Positions 17,806 through 26,851 of a stretch of DNA of 64,000 nt are shown here, in pieces. The stretch is from Aridibaculum aurantiacum (GTDB lineage: Bacteria > Bacteroidota > Bacteroidia > Chitinophagales > Chitinophagaceae). The notes under the pieces were generated by a model. That model made no database searches, had not been told where the DNA came from, and saw nothing but the letters and a program-made list of their open reading frames with translations. The stretch covers positions 62,001-126,000 of the forward strand of contig NZ_JAFEWC010000001.1 in NCBI RefSeq assembly GCF_017355875.1. Reading direction: 5' to 3'. The first letter of the stretch is position 1. The number at the start of each line of letters is the position of its first letter. The position numbers were made by a program, and so were the translations under genes.

Positions 17806-18156
17806 TCAGTCGAGTTTGTCAGCGTAGCTATAGATCATTTTCCTAAGCTGAATGATTTCTTCATCAAGTTCTTTGTAGGTGATTTCATCAATGTAGCCTA
17901 GGTCATGACTTAGCAAGACCTGGTAGTGAAGTTCGGAACATGAGCCAGTGGAAATGATTAGAAATCTTTTGAAGTCTCCATTGCTATGCCTGCCGCAGCC
18001 TTCAGCAATGTTAGTAGAAATGGATGCTGATGAGCGGCGCATCTGGGAGGTAAGACCATAAGTTTCTTCTTTGGGAAAGTTTTGGGTGAGGCGGTAGATT
18101 TTGAGGGTTAATAGATGACTTCTTTTCCAAAATTCAAGCTGTTGAAAATTTCTCAT
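17806..18156 (-). CDS. S23/four-helix-bundle protein
   Basis: The 116-residue protein has the signature of the four-helix-bundle family named after proteins found in 23S rRNA intervening sequences: FWKRSHLLTLKIYRLTQNFP, SQMRRSSASISTNIAEGCGR and FLIISTGSCSELHYQVLLS. The family is related in fold to Avd of diversity-generating retroelements, but no reverse transcriptase is present. The molecular role of free-standing members is not established. It lies antisense inside a plus-strand export locus, between adaptor and ATPase genes, and is enclosed by inverted repeats at 17735 and 18427. That suggests a later insertion. A paralogue lies at 48616. Confidence 0.9.
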   Translation of the reverse strand: MRNFQQLEFWKRSHLLTLKIYRLTQNFPKEETYGLTSQMRRSSASISTNIAEGCGRHSNGDFKRFLIISTGSCSELHYQVLLSHDLGYIDEITYKELDEEIIQLRKMIYSYADKLD

Positions 18157-18221
18157 TATAAATCTTTTAGAAATACAAAATAGATTTCTGTGATTACTAT
18201 ATCAACAATAAATGCAGCATT

Positions 18222-18401
18222 ATGAAAAAGCTATTACAAGTATCATTAACAATGGTATTAATTAATGCTATTGTTCCTGTTGTGATGGCATGTACCGTAC
18301 AAGGAACAAATTATCAGAATAAGCAGTCAATACAACTACCAGAAATAAAAACGCACGATTTAGATATTCATCCCTTTTATTTATTCAACGACATTAAATG
18401 A
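18222..18401 (+). CDS. Tiny putative lipoprotein
   Basis: A 59-residue frame encodes a classic lipoprotein signal: basic start MKKLLQ, hydrophobic core, then VVMAC with Cys24. The mature part would be only about 36 residues (TVQGTNYQNKQSIQLPEIKT onward). It starts 65 bases after the divergent S23 gene and ends just before the right inverted-repeat arm, so it belongs to the same inserted segment. I recognise no family. It may be a real small secreted peptide, or the surviving 5' end of a longer gene. Confidence 0.45.
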   Translation: MKKLLQVSLTMVLINAIVPVVMACTVQGTNYQNKQSIQLPEIKTHDLDIHPFYLFNDIK

Positions 18402-18426
18402 TCTCCTTAGTAGCTGAAGGCTGATA

Positions 18427-18440
18427 GCTGATAGCTGACA
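18427..18440 (-). repeat. Right arm of inverted repeat around S23 cassette 1
   Basis: GCTGATAGCTGACA is the exact reverse complement of 17735-17748. It sits in the tandem stretch CTGAAGGCTGATAGCTGATA (from 18414), 18 bases before the ATPase gene start. Similar words (CAGCTATCAG, TAGCTGATTAGG) occur at 14677-14740, between the kinase and regulator genes. Confidence 0.7.
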
Positions 18441-18458
18441 ACCAAAATTTTAAACTCA

Positions 18459-19136
18459 ATGATATCTATCTCTCAACTCGAAAAAGTCTACCGTACTGAA
18501 GATGTAGAAACCATCGCTCTTAATAAGCTAAACTTCGAAGTGAACGAAGGTGAATTTGTAGCTGTAATGGGACCTTCTGGATGTGGTAAGTCTACACTGC
18601 TTAACATCGTTGGTTTACTTGATGACCCAGATAGCGGAAGCTTTAAGTTCAACGGCCAGGAAGTGGCACATTTCAACGAAAGGAAGCGCGCTGATTTGCG
18701 CAAACGCAACATTGGTTTTGTATTTCAAAGTTTCAATTTGATTGATGAGCTAACAGTATTTGAAAACGTAGAACTTCCTCTGATCTACCTGGGTGTAAAG
18801 GCGCCAGACAGGAAGAAGCGTGTAGAAGACGTACTTGACAAAATGCAGATCATGCATCGTCGAAATCATTATCCACAACAGCTTTCAGGCGGACAACAAC
18901 AGCGTGTAGCTGTAGCAAGAGCAGTGGTAAATAATCCTAAACTTATTCTCGCGGATGAACCAACCGGTAATCTTGATTCATCAAACGGTAATGAAGTAAT
19001 GCAACTGCTAACCGATCTGAACGAACAAGGAACAACCATAGTTATGGTAACACACTCAGAGCATGATGCACGTTATAGCCATCGCATCATTCGTATGCTG
19101 GATGGACAAACGGTGCTCGAAAATATCATGGTGTAG
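18459..19136 (+). CDS. ABC transporter ATPase, MacB/LolD type (first of two)
   Basis: This is a 225-residue nucleotide-binding subunit. It has Walker [10 protein letters not shown], a Q loop at [13 protein letters not shown], signature LSGGQQQR, Walker [10 protein letters not shown] and an H-loop in [11 protein letters not shown]. The [16 protein letters not shown] pattern is typical of ATPases that pair with MacB/FtsX-type permeases (mechanotransmission exporters). It precedes four such permease genes on the same strand and should power them. A second ATPase at 29977 is a paralogue. Confidence 0.95.
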   Translation: MISISQLEKVYRTEDVETIALNKLNFEVNEGEFVAVMGPSGCGKSTLLNIVGLLDDPDSGSFKFNGQEVAHFNERKRADLRKRNIGFVFQSFNLIDELTVFENVELPLIYLGVKAPDRKKRVEDVLDKMQIMHRRNHYPQQLSGGQQQRVAVARAVVNNPKLILADEPTGNLDSSNGNEVMQLLTDLNEQGTTIVMVTHSEHDARYSHRIIRMLDGQTVLENIMV

Positions 19137-19352
19137 GAAATTGATTCAAAGCTGACGAACAAGGGATTTGCAAGTAAATTCTTGCCACCTAACCTTCCTT
19201 ATAATCACACACAGAAAATCATTTTTACCACAAGCAAATGTGGAGTAGCTACTAGTGAATGTATCCGTTTTACTATATGCACTACATGTTAGCATATGAG
19301 CTTGCGTGCCGCCTGGCAACACAAAGAACATACCCCTGACAATACGAAGATT

Positions 19353-21803
19353 ATGTTTAGAAACTACCTGAAGCTTGCATACCGAAACCTGGTGAAGAAC
19401 AAGACGCTTTCTTTCATCAACATCTTTGGTTTGGCTATTGGTCTTACCTCTTGCATGTTGATTTCGGTTTACATCATGCATGAGCTGAGTTACGACCAGT
19501 ACCATGTAAACAAAGACAGGATCTTTCAATTGAACACAGACTTCATGCAGGAAGGTGAAAGCAAAATTGCTGGTAATACATCAGGTGGTGTGGGTAAACT
19601 GATGCAGCAGGAGTTTTCCGAAATAGATAAAACTGCGCGACTGATGCGCCTGTACAGGGATGATAAAACACTATTACAAGTAACAGAAGCTGGTAGTGCC
19701 ATCAAATCATTTTATGAAACAAAAGGATATTTAGCAGACTCAGGTTTCTTTCAAATCCTTACCTATGATTTCAAAGAAGGTAATCCGCAAACAGCTTTGA
19801 TGGAGCCATCTTCCATTGTTTTATCCGAAGAAATAGCTTCTAAAATCTGGGGCAACCAACCTGCTTTAAATAAAGTAATCCGCGTTAGCAGCAGCACAAA
19901 CGGGGATCATGATTACAGGGTGACAGGCGTATATAAACAGCCAGTTAACCCTACTCATATTGATGCACGATTTGTTCTCACATTCAGGGGTGGCAACATG
20001 GACAACATGGCGAACAACAACCCAAGCCTTGTAAACAACAACATGTTTTATACCTACATGTTGCTAAAGCCTGGAACTGATGCAGGGAAGTTAGCTGCTA
20101 AATTTCCAGCTTTCATCAATACGCACATGGGCGAAGAGTTGAAAGGAATGGGAAGGCAACGCAACTATTTACTTACGCCTATTGCTGATGTGTATTTACA
20201 TGCAGGCATTGAAGAAAATGTAACGCCCGGTGGAAGTAAGAGAAGCCTCTTTATACTTGGAACTATAGCACTGCTTACACTTCTCATCGCATCCATCAAC
20301 TTCATGAATCTTGCTACATCTCAATCTTCTAAACGTGCTGCAGAAGTAGGAGTACGAAAGGTGCTGGGCGCAGAGAAAAGATCACTAGTAAATCAATACC
20401 TCGGTGAGGCTGTGCTGATGTCGCTGGTAGCAATGGTCATTGCTTTTCTCCTGGCGCAATTGCTCAAGCCTTTGTTTGAAAACATTTCCGGAAAATCACT
20501 GATGATAAATTTCCAACAGCATGCGCTTTTGTTCGTTGGCTTTTTTGCTCTTGCAGTCATAACAGGATTACTGGCTGGTCTTTATCCTGCATTTTACTTA
20601 TCCTCTTTTAAGCCGATAAAGGTGTTGAAAGGGAAGTTTACCAATTCGCTTGCTGCAGTTAGTTTACGCAAAGGCATGGTGGTTTTTCAATTTGTTATTT
20701 CTATTGCGCTAATTGTTGCATCGGTTGTTATTGCTTCGCAAATGAAGTACATGCGTTCTAAAGATCTAGGCTTTCAGAAAGACCAACAGATCATTATTCC
20801 ACTAAGAACAGCTACTGCTAAAGCAGCCCGTCAATCTTTTAAATCTGAGTTAGCAGGTAGTACTCATATTAGCTCCATCGGCTCTTCTATGTATTATCCT
20901 GGAATCGACAATGTACAAGATTGGCTAATGTACAGGCAAGGTAAAACAGCAGAAGATTCGAAGACAGTGTTCATCAATTTGGTAGATGATAGCTTTTTAA
21001 AAACGCTGGGAGTACAGCCTGTTGCTGGTCGTTTGTTCTCACCTGAATTTACTGCTGATACGCTCACACGTTTTGTAGTAAATGAAGAAGCCATTAAAGA
21101 GTTTGGTTTTGCTTCACCCGAAGATGCAATAGGTAAGTGGCTTGCTTCCGATTGGGATGGACAGCAAATGCAATTCACCATTGTGGGTGTTGTTAAGAAC
21201 TTTCACTTCAAGGACCTGCATGAAGCAGTTCAACCATTTGCTTTTCGTATGTATCCTACTGCTGGTTTCAATTACATGATAGCGCATGCAAAAAGTGCTC
21301 ACATAGATCAGTCACTTGCATCACTTGAAAGCACATGGAAAAAGCTAAATCCAAATGAGCCTTTTGAATATAGTTTTCTTGATCTTGACTTCCAGAAGAA
21401 CTATGAGAAGGATGCAAGACAAGCGACCCTGATCAACTACTTCACAGTGATCGCTATACTCATTTCGTGTCTTGGGTTGTTTGCACTTGCTGCATTTAGC
21501 GCAGAGCAACGAACAAAAGAAATAGGTATAAGAAAAGTACTGGGTGCAAGCGTAAGCAGTGTTGTTGGTTTATTGTCAGTTGATTTCTTGAAGCTGGTTT
21601 TTATAGCGGTAGTTATAGCATCACCACTCGCCTGGTGGGCAATGGAAAAATGGCTTCAGAATTTTGCCTTCCGCACCACTATCACCTGGCATGTATTTGC
21701 GCTGACTACTGTACTTGCTGTAGCCATTGCTTTTATTACCATCAGCTTCCAATCAGTGAAAGCAGCACTTGCTAATCCAACCAAAAACTTAAGAACCGAA
21801 TAA
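19353..21803 (+). CDS. MacB/FtsX-type ABC permease, paralogue 1
   Basis: The protein is 816 residues from ATG 19353 (MFRNYLKLAYRNLVKNKTLS). The frame is open to 19296, but the family start is the amphipathic MxxNYLKxAxRN segment. The layout is: membrane helix near 25-45, MacB-type periplasmic domain, an FtsX block with about three helices (INFMNLATSQSSKRAAEVGVRKVLGA), a second periplasmic domain, then a C-terminal FtsX block (FALAAFSAEQRTKEIGIRKVLGA) and the tail ANPTKNLRTE. These double-FtsX proteins do not pump through the membrane like classical exporters; they transmit ATPase motion to the periplasm. First of four tandem paralogues. Confidence 0.92.
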   Translation: MFRNYLKLAYRNLVKNKTLSFINIFGLAIGLTSCMLISVYIMHELSYDQYHVNKDRIFQLNTDFMQEGESKIAGNTSGGVGKLMQQEFSEIDKTARLMRLYRDDKTLLQVTEAGSAIKSFYETKGYLADSGFFQILTYDFKEGNPQTALMEPSSIVLSEEIASKIWGNQPALNKVIRVSSSTNGDHDYRVTGVYKQPVNPTHIDARFVLTFRGGNMDNMANNNPSLVNNNMFYTYMLLKPGTDAGKLAAKFPAFINTHMGEELKGMGRQRNYLLTPIADVYLHAGIEENVTPGGSKRSLFILGTIALLTLLIASINFMNLATSQSSKRAAEVGVRKVLGAEKRSLVNQYLGEAVLMSLVAMVIAFLLAQLLKPLFENISGKSLMINFQQHALLFVGFFALAVITGLLAGLYPAFYLSSFKPIKVLKGKFTNSLAAVSLRKGMVVFQFVISIALIVASVVIASQMKYMRSKDLGFQKDQQIIIPLRTATAKAARQSFKSELAGSTHISSIGSSMYYPGIDNVQDWLMYRQGKTAEDSKTVFINLVDDSFLKTLGVQPVAGRLFSPEFTADTLTRFVVNEEAIKEFGFASPEDAIGKWLASDWDGQQMQFTIVGVVKNFHFKDLHEAVQPFAFRMYPTAGFNYMIAHAKSAHIDQSLASLESTWKKLNPNEPFEYSFLDLDFQKNYEKDARQATLINYFTVIAILISCLGLFALAAFSAEQRTKEIGIRKVLGASVSSVVGLLSVDFLKLVFIAVVIASPLAWWAMEKWLQNFAFRTTITWHVFALTTVLAVAIAFITISFQSVKAALANPTKNLRTE

Positions 21804-21901
21804 AGTGAATGCAGCTACGCAAGAGTTAAATGAAAAACATAAGTAGGTAAAATTATAGGCAATGCTGCTGTAGTCGACAACGATCAAAAACGAAATTTTA
21901 T

Positions 21902-24322
21902 ATGCTCCAGAATTATTTCAAGACAGCGATCCGCAACCTGATGCGGTACAAGGGCTTTTCAGCCATCAATATCCTCAGCCTCACCATCGGCCTCATTGGC
22001 TGTTTCGTTATAGGGCTATTTGTTTGGGATGAAAAACAGTTTGATAAATCTATTCCCGGTGGGGAGAATGTGTACCGCGTGTACACCGAAAGACAAGAGA
22101 GTGGCAACACATCGTACATGGCAGTTGGTGCTCCTGTTTACGCGACGTTCCTGCAACGCACTTTTCCTGAGGTAGAGGCTACTGCTCGAATCATGATGAT
22201 AAATGATAAGTACCTTTTAGAAGTTGGAGATAACAAAGCTTATGAAGAAAAGGGCATCTTCGTTGACTCATCATTCTTCTCCGTTTTCCCTCTGAAGTTC
22301 GCGGCTGGTGATGCAGCAACTGCATTGTTAGCACCTTCAACCATTGTACTCAATCAACAACTGGCGAAGCAATACTTCGGCAACAACAATCCAATTGGTA
22401 AGACAATAAAAATCGACAATGAAGACTTTACGGTAAAAGGTGTTTTAGCTGAAATGCCATCACACTTCCACCTCGACTTCCGATACGTCATGTCTTTGCC
22501 TTCAATTACGCTTCCTGCAGAAAGGATGGAAAAGTGGACATGGAGCCAGTTCTACAGTTACGTAAAACTGAAGCCGGGCACAGATGTGAATAAACTACAG
22601 GAGAAGTTCCAGGCGCATGTAGTAGAAAAGGTGCGGCCAACATTGGAGAGCGACAATACAACGTTCCTGCCTTACTTCCAACACCTGCACGATATACACC
22701 TCAACTCAGCTGACTTTGTGTATGACAATGCTGTTCGGGGAAATGCCTCGTATGTAAAAGGTCTAAGCATCATTGCCATCTTTGTCTTGATTATTGCATG
22801 CTTCAATTTTATCAACCTCGCTACGGCACGATCATTTAGAAGAGCGAAGGAAATTGGTGTAAGGAAAGTTATTGGTGCAGATAGGAAACAACTGATCGTT
22901 CAGTTTATAGGCGAAACAATTTTGCTGTCTGTTATCTCTGTTATACTTGCTGCTACAGTTACTTATTTTGTTGTTCCGCTGCTGAATGATTTTACCGGCA
23001 AGAATATCGAGTTCAACCTTTTCACAAACCCGCTTCTATTGCTTACGATACTTGCATCAGCAGTTGTGATTGGTGTGCTGGCAGGTATCTATCCTGCGAT
23101 GGTGTTGTCTGGCTTCCAACCGATCAAGGTGCTTAAAAGCATGAAGCCAACGTCGCCCTCCGGCGGTACGAATTGGATAAGGCAGGGACTTGTGGTGGTG
23201 CAATTTGCTTTGTCTGCGTTGCTCATTGTTTCAGCTATCATTGTTTACAAGCAGATGAGCTACCTCAACACCAAGGATATCGGCTTCAACAACGAACAAG
23301 TTATTTACTTCCAGATGAGAGGTGAAGTAGCTGATAAATTAGAAGCCTTCAAGAGCGAGTTGAAGAGCAACCCGAATGTACTTTCTGTTACCGCTGGTTA
23401 TGGTTTACCAGGTGATCAATTCGCAGGTGATGGCGTGAAGATCCCTGGTAAGGACGGTGAGAAAAGCATTTCGAGCAAGCTCTTCATCGGCGATCATGAT
23501 TACATCAAAACGCTTGGCTTCAAAATCATTGCAGGGAGAGATTTTTCTAAAGAAATGACGACCGATGTAGATGAGGCATTTATTATAAATGAAACAGCAG
23601 TAAAGGACTTTGGTTTTGATACACCTGAAAAAGCATTGGGGCAACCGATCTACTGGCCCAAGTGGGGAGCCAATCCTGGCGACCCTGTAAAGAAGGGAAA
23701 GGTGATCGGCGTAGTACAGGATTTTCATTACAAGAGCCTGCATGAGAAAGTAACAGCGTCTGTCATCCAGATCTATCCTCCTGTTGCACTTAAAGTAGCT
23801 GCTAAGCTCAGCACCAGCAATATCAAGAGTACCATTGATCACATCAACAATACGTGGAATAGATTTTCACCCGGCTTTCCTTTGGACTATAAGTTTATGG
23901 ACGAGACCTATGGCAAGATGTATGAGAGCGAGCAGAAGCTCAGCAGCCTGCTGTGGATATTTACTTTGATGGCCATCATAGTAGGCTCTATGGGTTTGTT
24001 CGCACTCGCTGCATTTAGTGCGGAGCAGCGCACCAAAGAAATAGGAATAAGAAAGGTACTGGGAGCAAGTGTGCTCAACATCATGGGCTTGCTTTCAAAG
24101 CAATTTGTAGTGCTCGTACTTGTCTCGTCCATCATTGCATTTCCTATAGCATGGTATGCAATGAACAAGTGGCTTGAGAACTTTCCGTACCGTATAAGCA
24201 TCAGCTGGTGGGTATTTGCTGTTGCAGGCATTGCTGCAGTTGTGGTAGCATTAATAACAGTGAGTTTTCAAACGATAAAAGCTGCTGTAAGTAACCCGGT
24301 GAAGAGCTTAAGAACGGAATGA
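21902..24322 (+). CDS. MacB/FtsX-type ABC permease, paralogue 2
   Basis: The 806-residue paralogue of the preceding permease has the same order: amphipathic start MLQNYFKTAIRNLMRYKGFS, membrane helix, MacB-like periplasmic domain, FtsX block with FINLATARSFRRAKEIGVRK, second periplasmic domain, C-terminal FtsX block with FALAAFSAEQRTKEIGIRK, tail SNPVKSLRTE. It starts 98 bases after paralogue 1. The FtsX cores are far more alike between paralogues than the periplasmic domains, which suggests different partners or cargo. Confidence 0.92.
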   Translation: MLQNYFKTAIRNLMRYKGFSAINILSLTIGLIGCFVIGLFVWDEKQFDKSIPGGENVYRVYTERQESGNTSYMAVGAPVYATFLQRTFPEVEATARIMMINDKYLLEVGDNKAYEEKGIFVDSSFFSVFPLKFAAGDAATALLAPSTIVLNQQLAKQYFGNNNPIGKTIKIDNEDFTVKGVLAEMPSHFHLDFRYVMSLPSITLPAERMEKWTWSQFYSYVKLKPGTDVNKLQEKFQAHVVEKVRPTLESDNTTFLPYFQHLHDIHLNSADFVYDNAVRGNASYVKGLSIIAIFVLIIACFNFINLATARSFRRAKEIGVRKVIGADRKQLIVQFIGETILLSVISVILAATVTYFVVPLLNDFTGKNIEFNLFTNPLLLLTILASAVVIGVLAGIYPAMVLSGFQPIKVLKSMKPTSPSGGTNWIRQGLVVVQFALSALLIVSAIIVYKQMSYLNTKDIGFNNEQVIYFQMRGEVADKLEAFKSELKSNPNVLSVTAGYGLPGDQFAGDGVKIPGKDGEKSISSKLFIGDHDYIKTLGFKIIAGRDFSKEMTTDVDEAFIINETAVKDFGFDTPEKALGQPIYWPKWGANPGDPVKKGKVIGVVQDFHYKSLHEKVTASVIQIYPPVALKVAAKLSTSNIKSTIDHINNTWNRFSPGFPLDYKFMDETYGKMYESEQKLSSLLWIFTLMAIIVGSMGLFALAAFSAEQRTKEIGIRKVLGASVLNIMGLLSKQFVVLVLVSSIIAFPIAWYAMNKWLENFPYRISISWWVFAVAGIAAVVVALITVSFQTIKAAVSNPVKSLRTE

Positions 24323-24349
24323 GGTGTGGGTATGGGGTATGGGGTGTGA

Positions 24350-24365
24350 GGTATGGGGTATGAGG
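24350..24365 (+). repeat. GGTATGGGGTATGAGG word repeat
   Basis: The gap after paralogue 2 (24323-24375) is made of GGTATGGGGT and GAGGTGTG words. The exact reverse complement of GGTATGGGGTATGAGG occurs at 29939-29954 before the second ATPase gene, so the pair encloses paralogues 3 and 4 and the NTF2-like gene. Confidence 0.5.
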
Positions 24366-24438
24366 TGTGAGGTTTAGAAAAGCAATGAGGGGAGTTTACG
24401 AGAAAGAATATCAAGATGGATACTAAAAAACGAAGAAC

Positions 24439-26823
24439 ATGCTTAAAAACTATTTGACCATTGCGATACGTATCCTGCGCAAGAACAAGCTGTATGCCTT
24501 CGTAAATATTGCAGGCCTTAGCATTGGCATTGCCTGCTGCTTGCTGATTGGTATGTACATCTGGCACGAAGTGAGCTACGACAGGTTTCATGCGAATGCA
24601 GATCGCATAGCACGGGTAACGTGGGAGTACAATTTTGGTGACGCTGATACTAAAACGGCTACAACAGGTACAAAAGTAGGCCCTCAGCTTCAGCGCACTT
24701 TTCCTGAAGTAGAAGGCTATGTAAGAACGCTGAAGTATGGTCGAGTGGTTGGTTATGCAGACAAGTTGTTTGAAGAAAAAAGTTTCGTGTATGCAGACTC
24801 AGCATTCTTCTCTATGTTCTCTTTTCCTCTGCTGAAGGGCAATACAAGAACAGCATTGAATGCACCAGATAAAGTGGTGCTGACCGAAACAACTGCACGC
24901 AAATATTTTGGCAACGAAGATCCTGTTGGTAAAGTTCTGAAGGTGGGTATGAAGCAACTTGAAGTGACTGGTGTTGCTGCTGATGCGCCCGCTAACTCGC
25001 AGTTGCAATTTGATTTCATTGCTTCATTTACTACACTGTCTGCAGCTAAAACAGAAAATTATAATGAAGCGAATTACATCACTTACTTGTTATTGAACTC
25101 AGCCGACAACCTTGCGGCTCTTCAGAACAAGATTGATGCATTCGCGAAGAGGGTAGCAAAAGAAGAATTTAAAGTAGAAGGTGACCAGTTCATGACGTTT
25201 AAGCTGGAGCCGCTTACGGTTGTTCACCTGCACTCTAAGCTCGATGGCTTCGAACCAAACAACAATATCATCTACATCTATATACTAGCTGTAGTGGCAT
25301 TGCTCATCATGCTGATTGCCTGCGTTAACTATACAAACCTGAGCACAGCTCAGTCAGCAAGTCGTACTGCAGAAATAGGTATCCGCAAAGTATTAGGCGC
25401 ACGAAAGCAGCAACTGTTCAACCAGTTTATTGCGGAGTCAATTGTGCTTACTGCTATCGCACTTGTTATCGCCTTTGCTGCTGCCTACCTGCTACTACCC
25501 TTCTTCAACGATGTAGCAGGCAAACAACTGCAGGCTGCTGATATTTTAAATCCCGTAGTAGTTGGAGGGCTTGTTGTGTTAAGCATGTTGGTTGCCTTTG
25601 CAGCAGGTGCATATCCTGCCTTGGTGTTATCAAGCAGCAAAGTCATCAAGATCTTGAAGAGTGGCTTCTCTTTTACTTCAGGTGGTGCAGGATTAAGAAA
25701 GTCATTGATCATCCTACAGTTCGTTATCTCCATTTTCCTCATCACGTCAACCATTGTTATACTAAAGCAGCTGGATTATATCCAGACAAAAGATCTCGGC
25801 TATGATAAAGAGCAGGTGATCGTTTTGCCGGTAGACGAAGAGGTGAAAAAGATGATGCAGAACCTAAAGCCAGCACTTACTGCACATCCTAATGTAGTAT
25901 CAGTAGCAGCTGCATATGAAGCGCCTACGCATATCGGCTGGGGCGATGCGCTTCGGAAGCAAGGCGAGGATAAATCGATCACCATTAATGCCATTCCTGT
26001 TGACGAAGACTTTGTAAAAACGATGGGCATGCAGGTAATTGCCGGCTCCGACTTCACGCAGGCTGATGTACTTTCTTTTGATACCACTGGCGGACCCAAC
26101 AGCAAGTACAGTTACATCCTAAACGAAGCTGCAGCTAAAGCCTTAGGCTGGACCCCAGAAGAGGCAGTAGGTAAGATAGTAGCTAAAAATCGTGAAGGCA
26201 AAGTGCGTGGAGTGATTAAAGACTTTCACTTCAGGTCGTTTCACGAGACAATCAATCCACTACTCATCTTTCTTGATCACAGGATGGCGCAGGTAATGCT
26301 GGTAAAAGTTTCAAGTGAAAATTTAAAAGCAACAATTGACCACCTGCAAACAACATGGAAGTCGCGCATCAGCCACCGTCCTTTCGAGTATCATTTCCTT
26401 GATGAAGAGTTCCAGGAAATGTACAAGGCTGAGCAGCAAACAGGCATTGTCTTCACCACGTTCTCTACATTGGCCATCCTGCTAGCATGTCTTGGTTTGT
26501 TTGCACTAAGTGCATTCGAGCTGGTAAAACGAACCAAGGAAATAGGTATTCGCAAAGTACTTGGTGCTTCTATCTCCGATCTTGTTCGCTTGCTCACGAA
26601 AGATTTCCTGAAGCTGGTAGCTATTGCTTTCGTCATTGCTGTTCCGGTATCGTGGTACTTGTCAAATGAGTGGCTGCACGAGTTTACTTACCGCATCAAC
26701 CTCGAGTGGTGGATGTTTATAGCAGCAGGTGTATGTGCTATTGCTATTACGTTGATCACTGTTAGTTACCAGGCTATCAAGTCTTCTTTTACTAATCCAG
26801 TTAAAAGTCTACGTTCAGAATAG
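24439..26823 (+). CDS. MacB/FtsX-type ABC permease, paralogue 3
   Basis: The 794-residue protein has the double-FtsX layout: start MLKNYLTIAIRILRKNKLYA, membrane helix, periplasmic domain, FtsX block with VNYTNLSTAQSASRTAEIGI, second periplasmic domain, C-terminal block FALSAFELVKRTKEIGIRK and tail TNPVKSLRSE. The C-terminal block differs from paralogues 1 and 2 (ELVKRTKEIG instead of SAEQRTKEIG). It begins 116 bases downstream of paralogue 2 after a low-complexity gap. Presumed to work with one of the two MacB-type ATPases. Confidence 0.92.
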   Translation: MLKNYLTIAIRILRKNKLYAFVNIAGLSIGIACCLLIGMYIWHEVSYDRFHANADRIARVTWEYNFGDADTKTATTGTKVGPQLQRTFPEVEGYVRTLKYGRVVGYADKLFEEKSFVYADSAFFSMFSFPLLKGNTRTALNAPDKVVLTETTARKYFGNEDPVGKVLKVGMKQLEVTGVAADAPANSQLQFDFIASFTTLSAAKTENYNEANYITYLLLNSADNLAALQNKIDAFAKRVAKEEFKVEGDQFMTFKLEPLTVVHLHSKLDGFEPNNNIIYIYILAVVALLIMLIACVNYTNLSTAQSASRTAEIGIRKVLGARKQQLFNQFIAESIVLTAIALVIAFAAAYLLLPFFNDVAGKQLQAADILNPVVVGGLVVLSMLVAFAAGAYPALVLSSSKVIKILKSGFSFTSGGAGLRKSLIILQFVISIFLITSTIVILKQLDYIQTKDLGYDKEQVIVLPVDEEVKKMMQNLKPALTAHPNVVSVAAAYEAPTHIGWGDALRKQGEDKSITINAIPVDEDFVKTMGMQVIAGSDFTQADVLSFDTTGGPNSKYSYILNEAAAKALGWTPEEAVGKIVAKNREGKVRGVIKDFHFRSFHETINPLLIFLDHRMAQVMLVKVSSENLKATIDHLQTTWKSRISHRPFEYHFLDEEFQEMYKAEQQTGIVFTTFSTLAILLACLGLFALSAFELVKRTKEIGIRKVLGASISDLVRLLTKDFLKLVAIAFVIAVPVSWYLSNEWLHEFTYRINLEWWMFIAAGVCAIAITLITVSYQAIKSSFTNPVKSLRSE

Positions 26824-26851
26824 GCCAGGCAAAAACATTTAAATAACCAAC

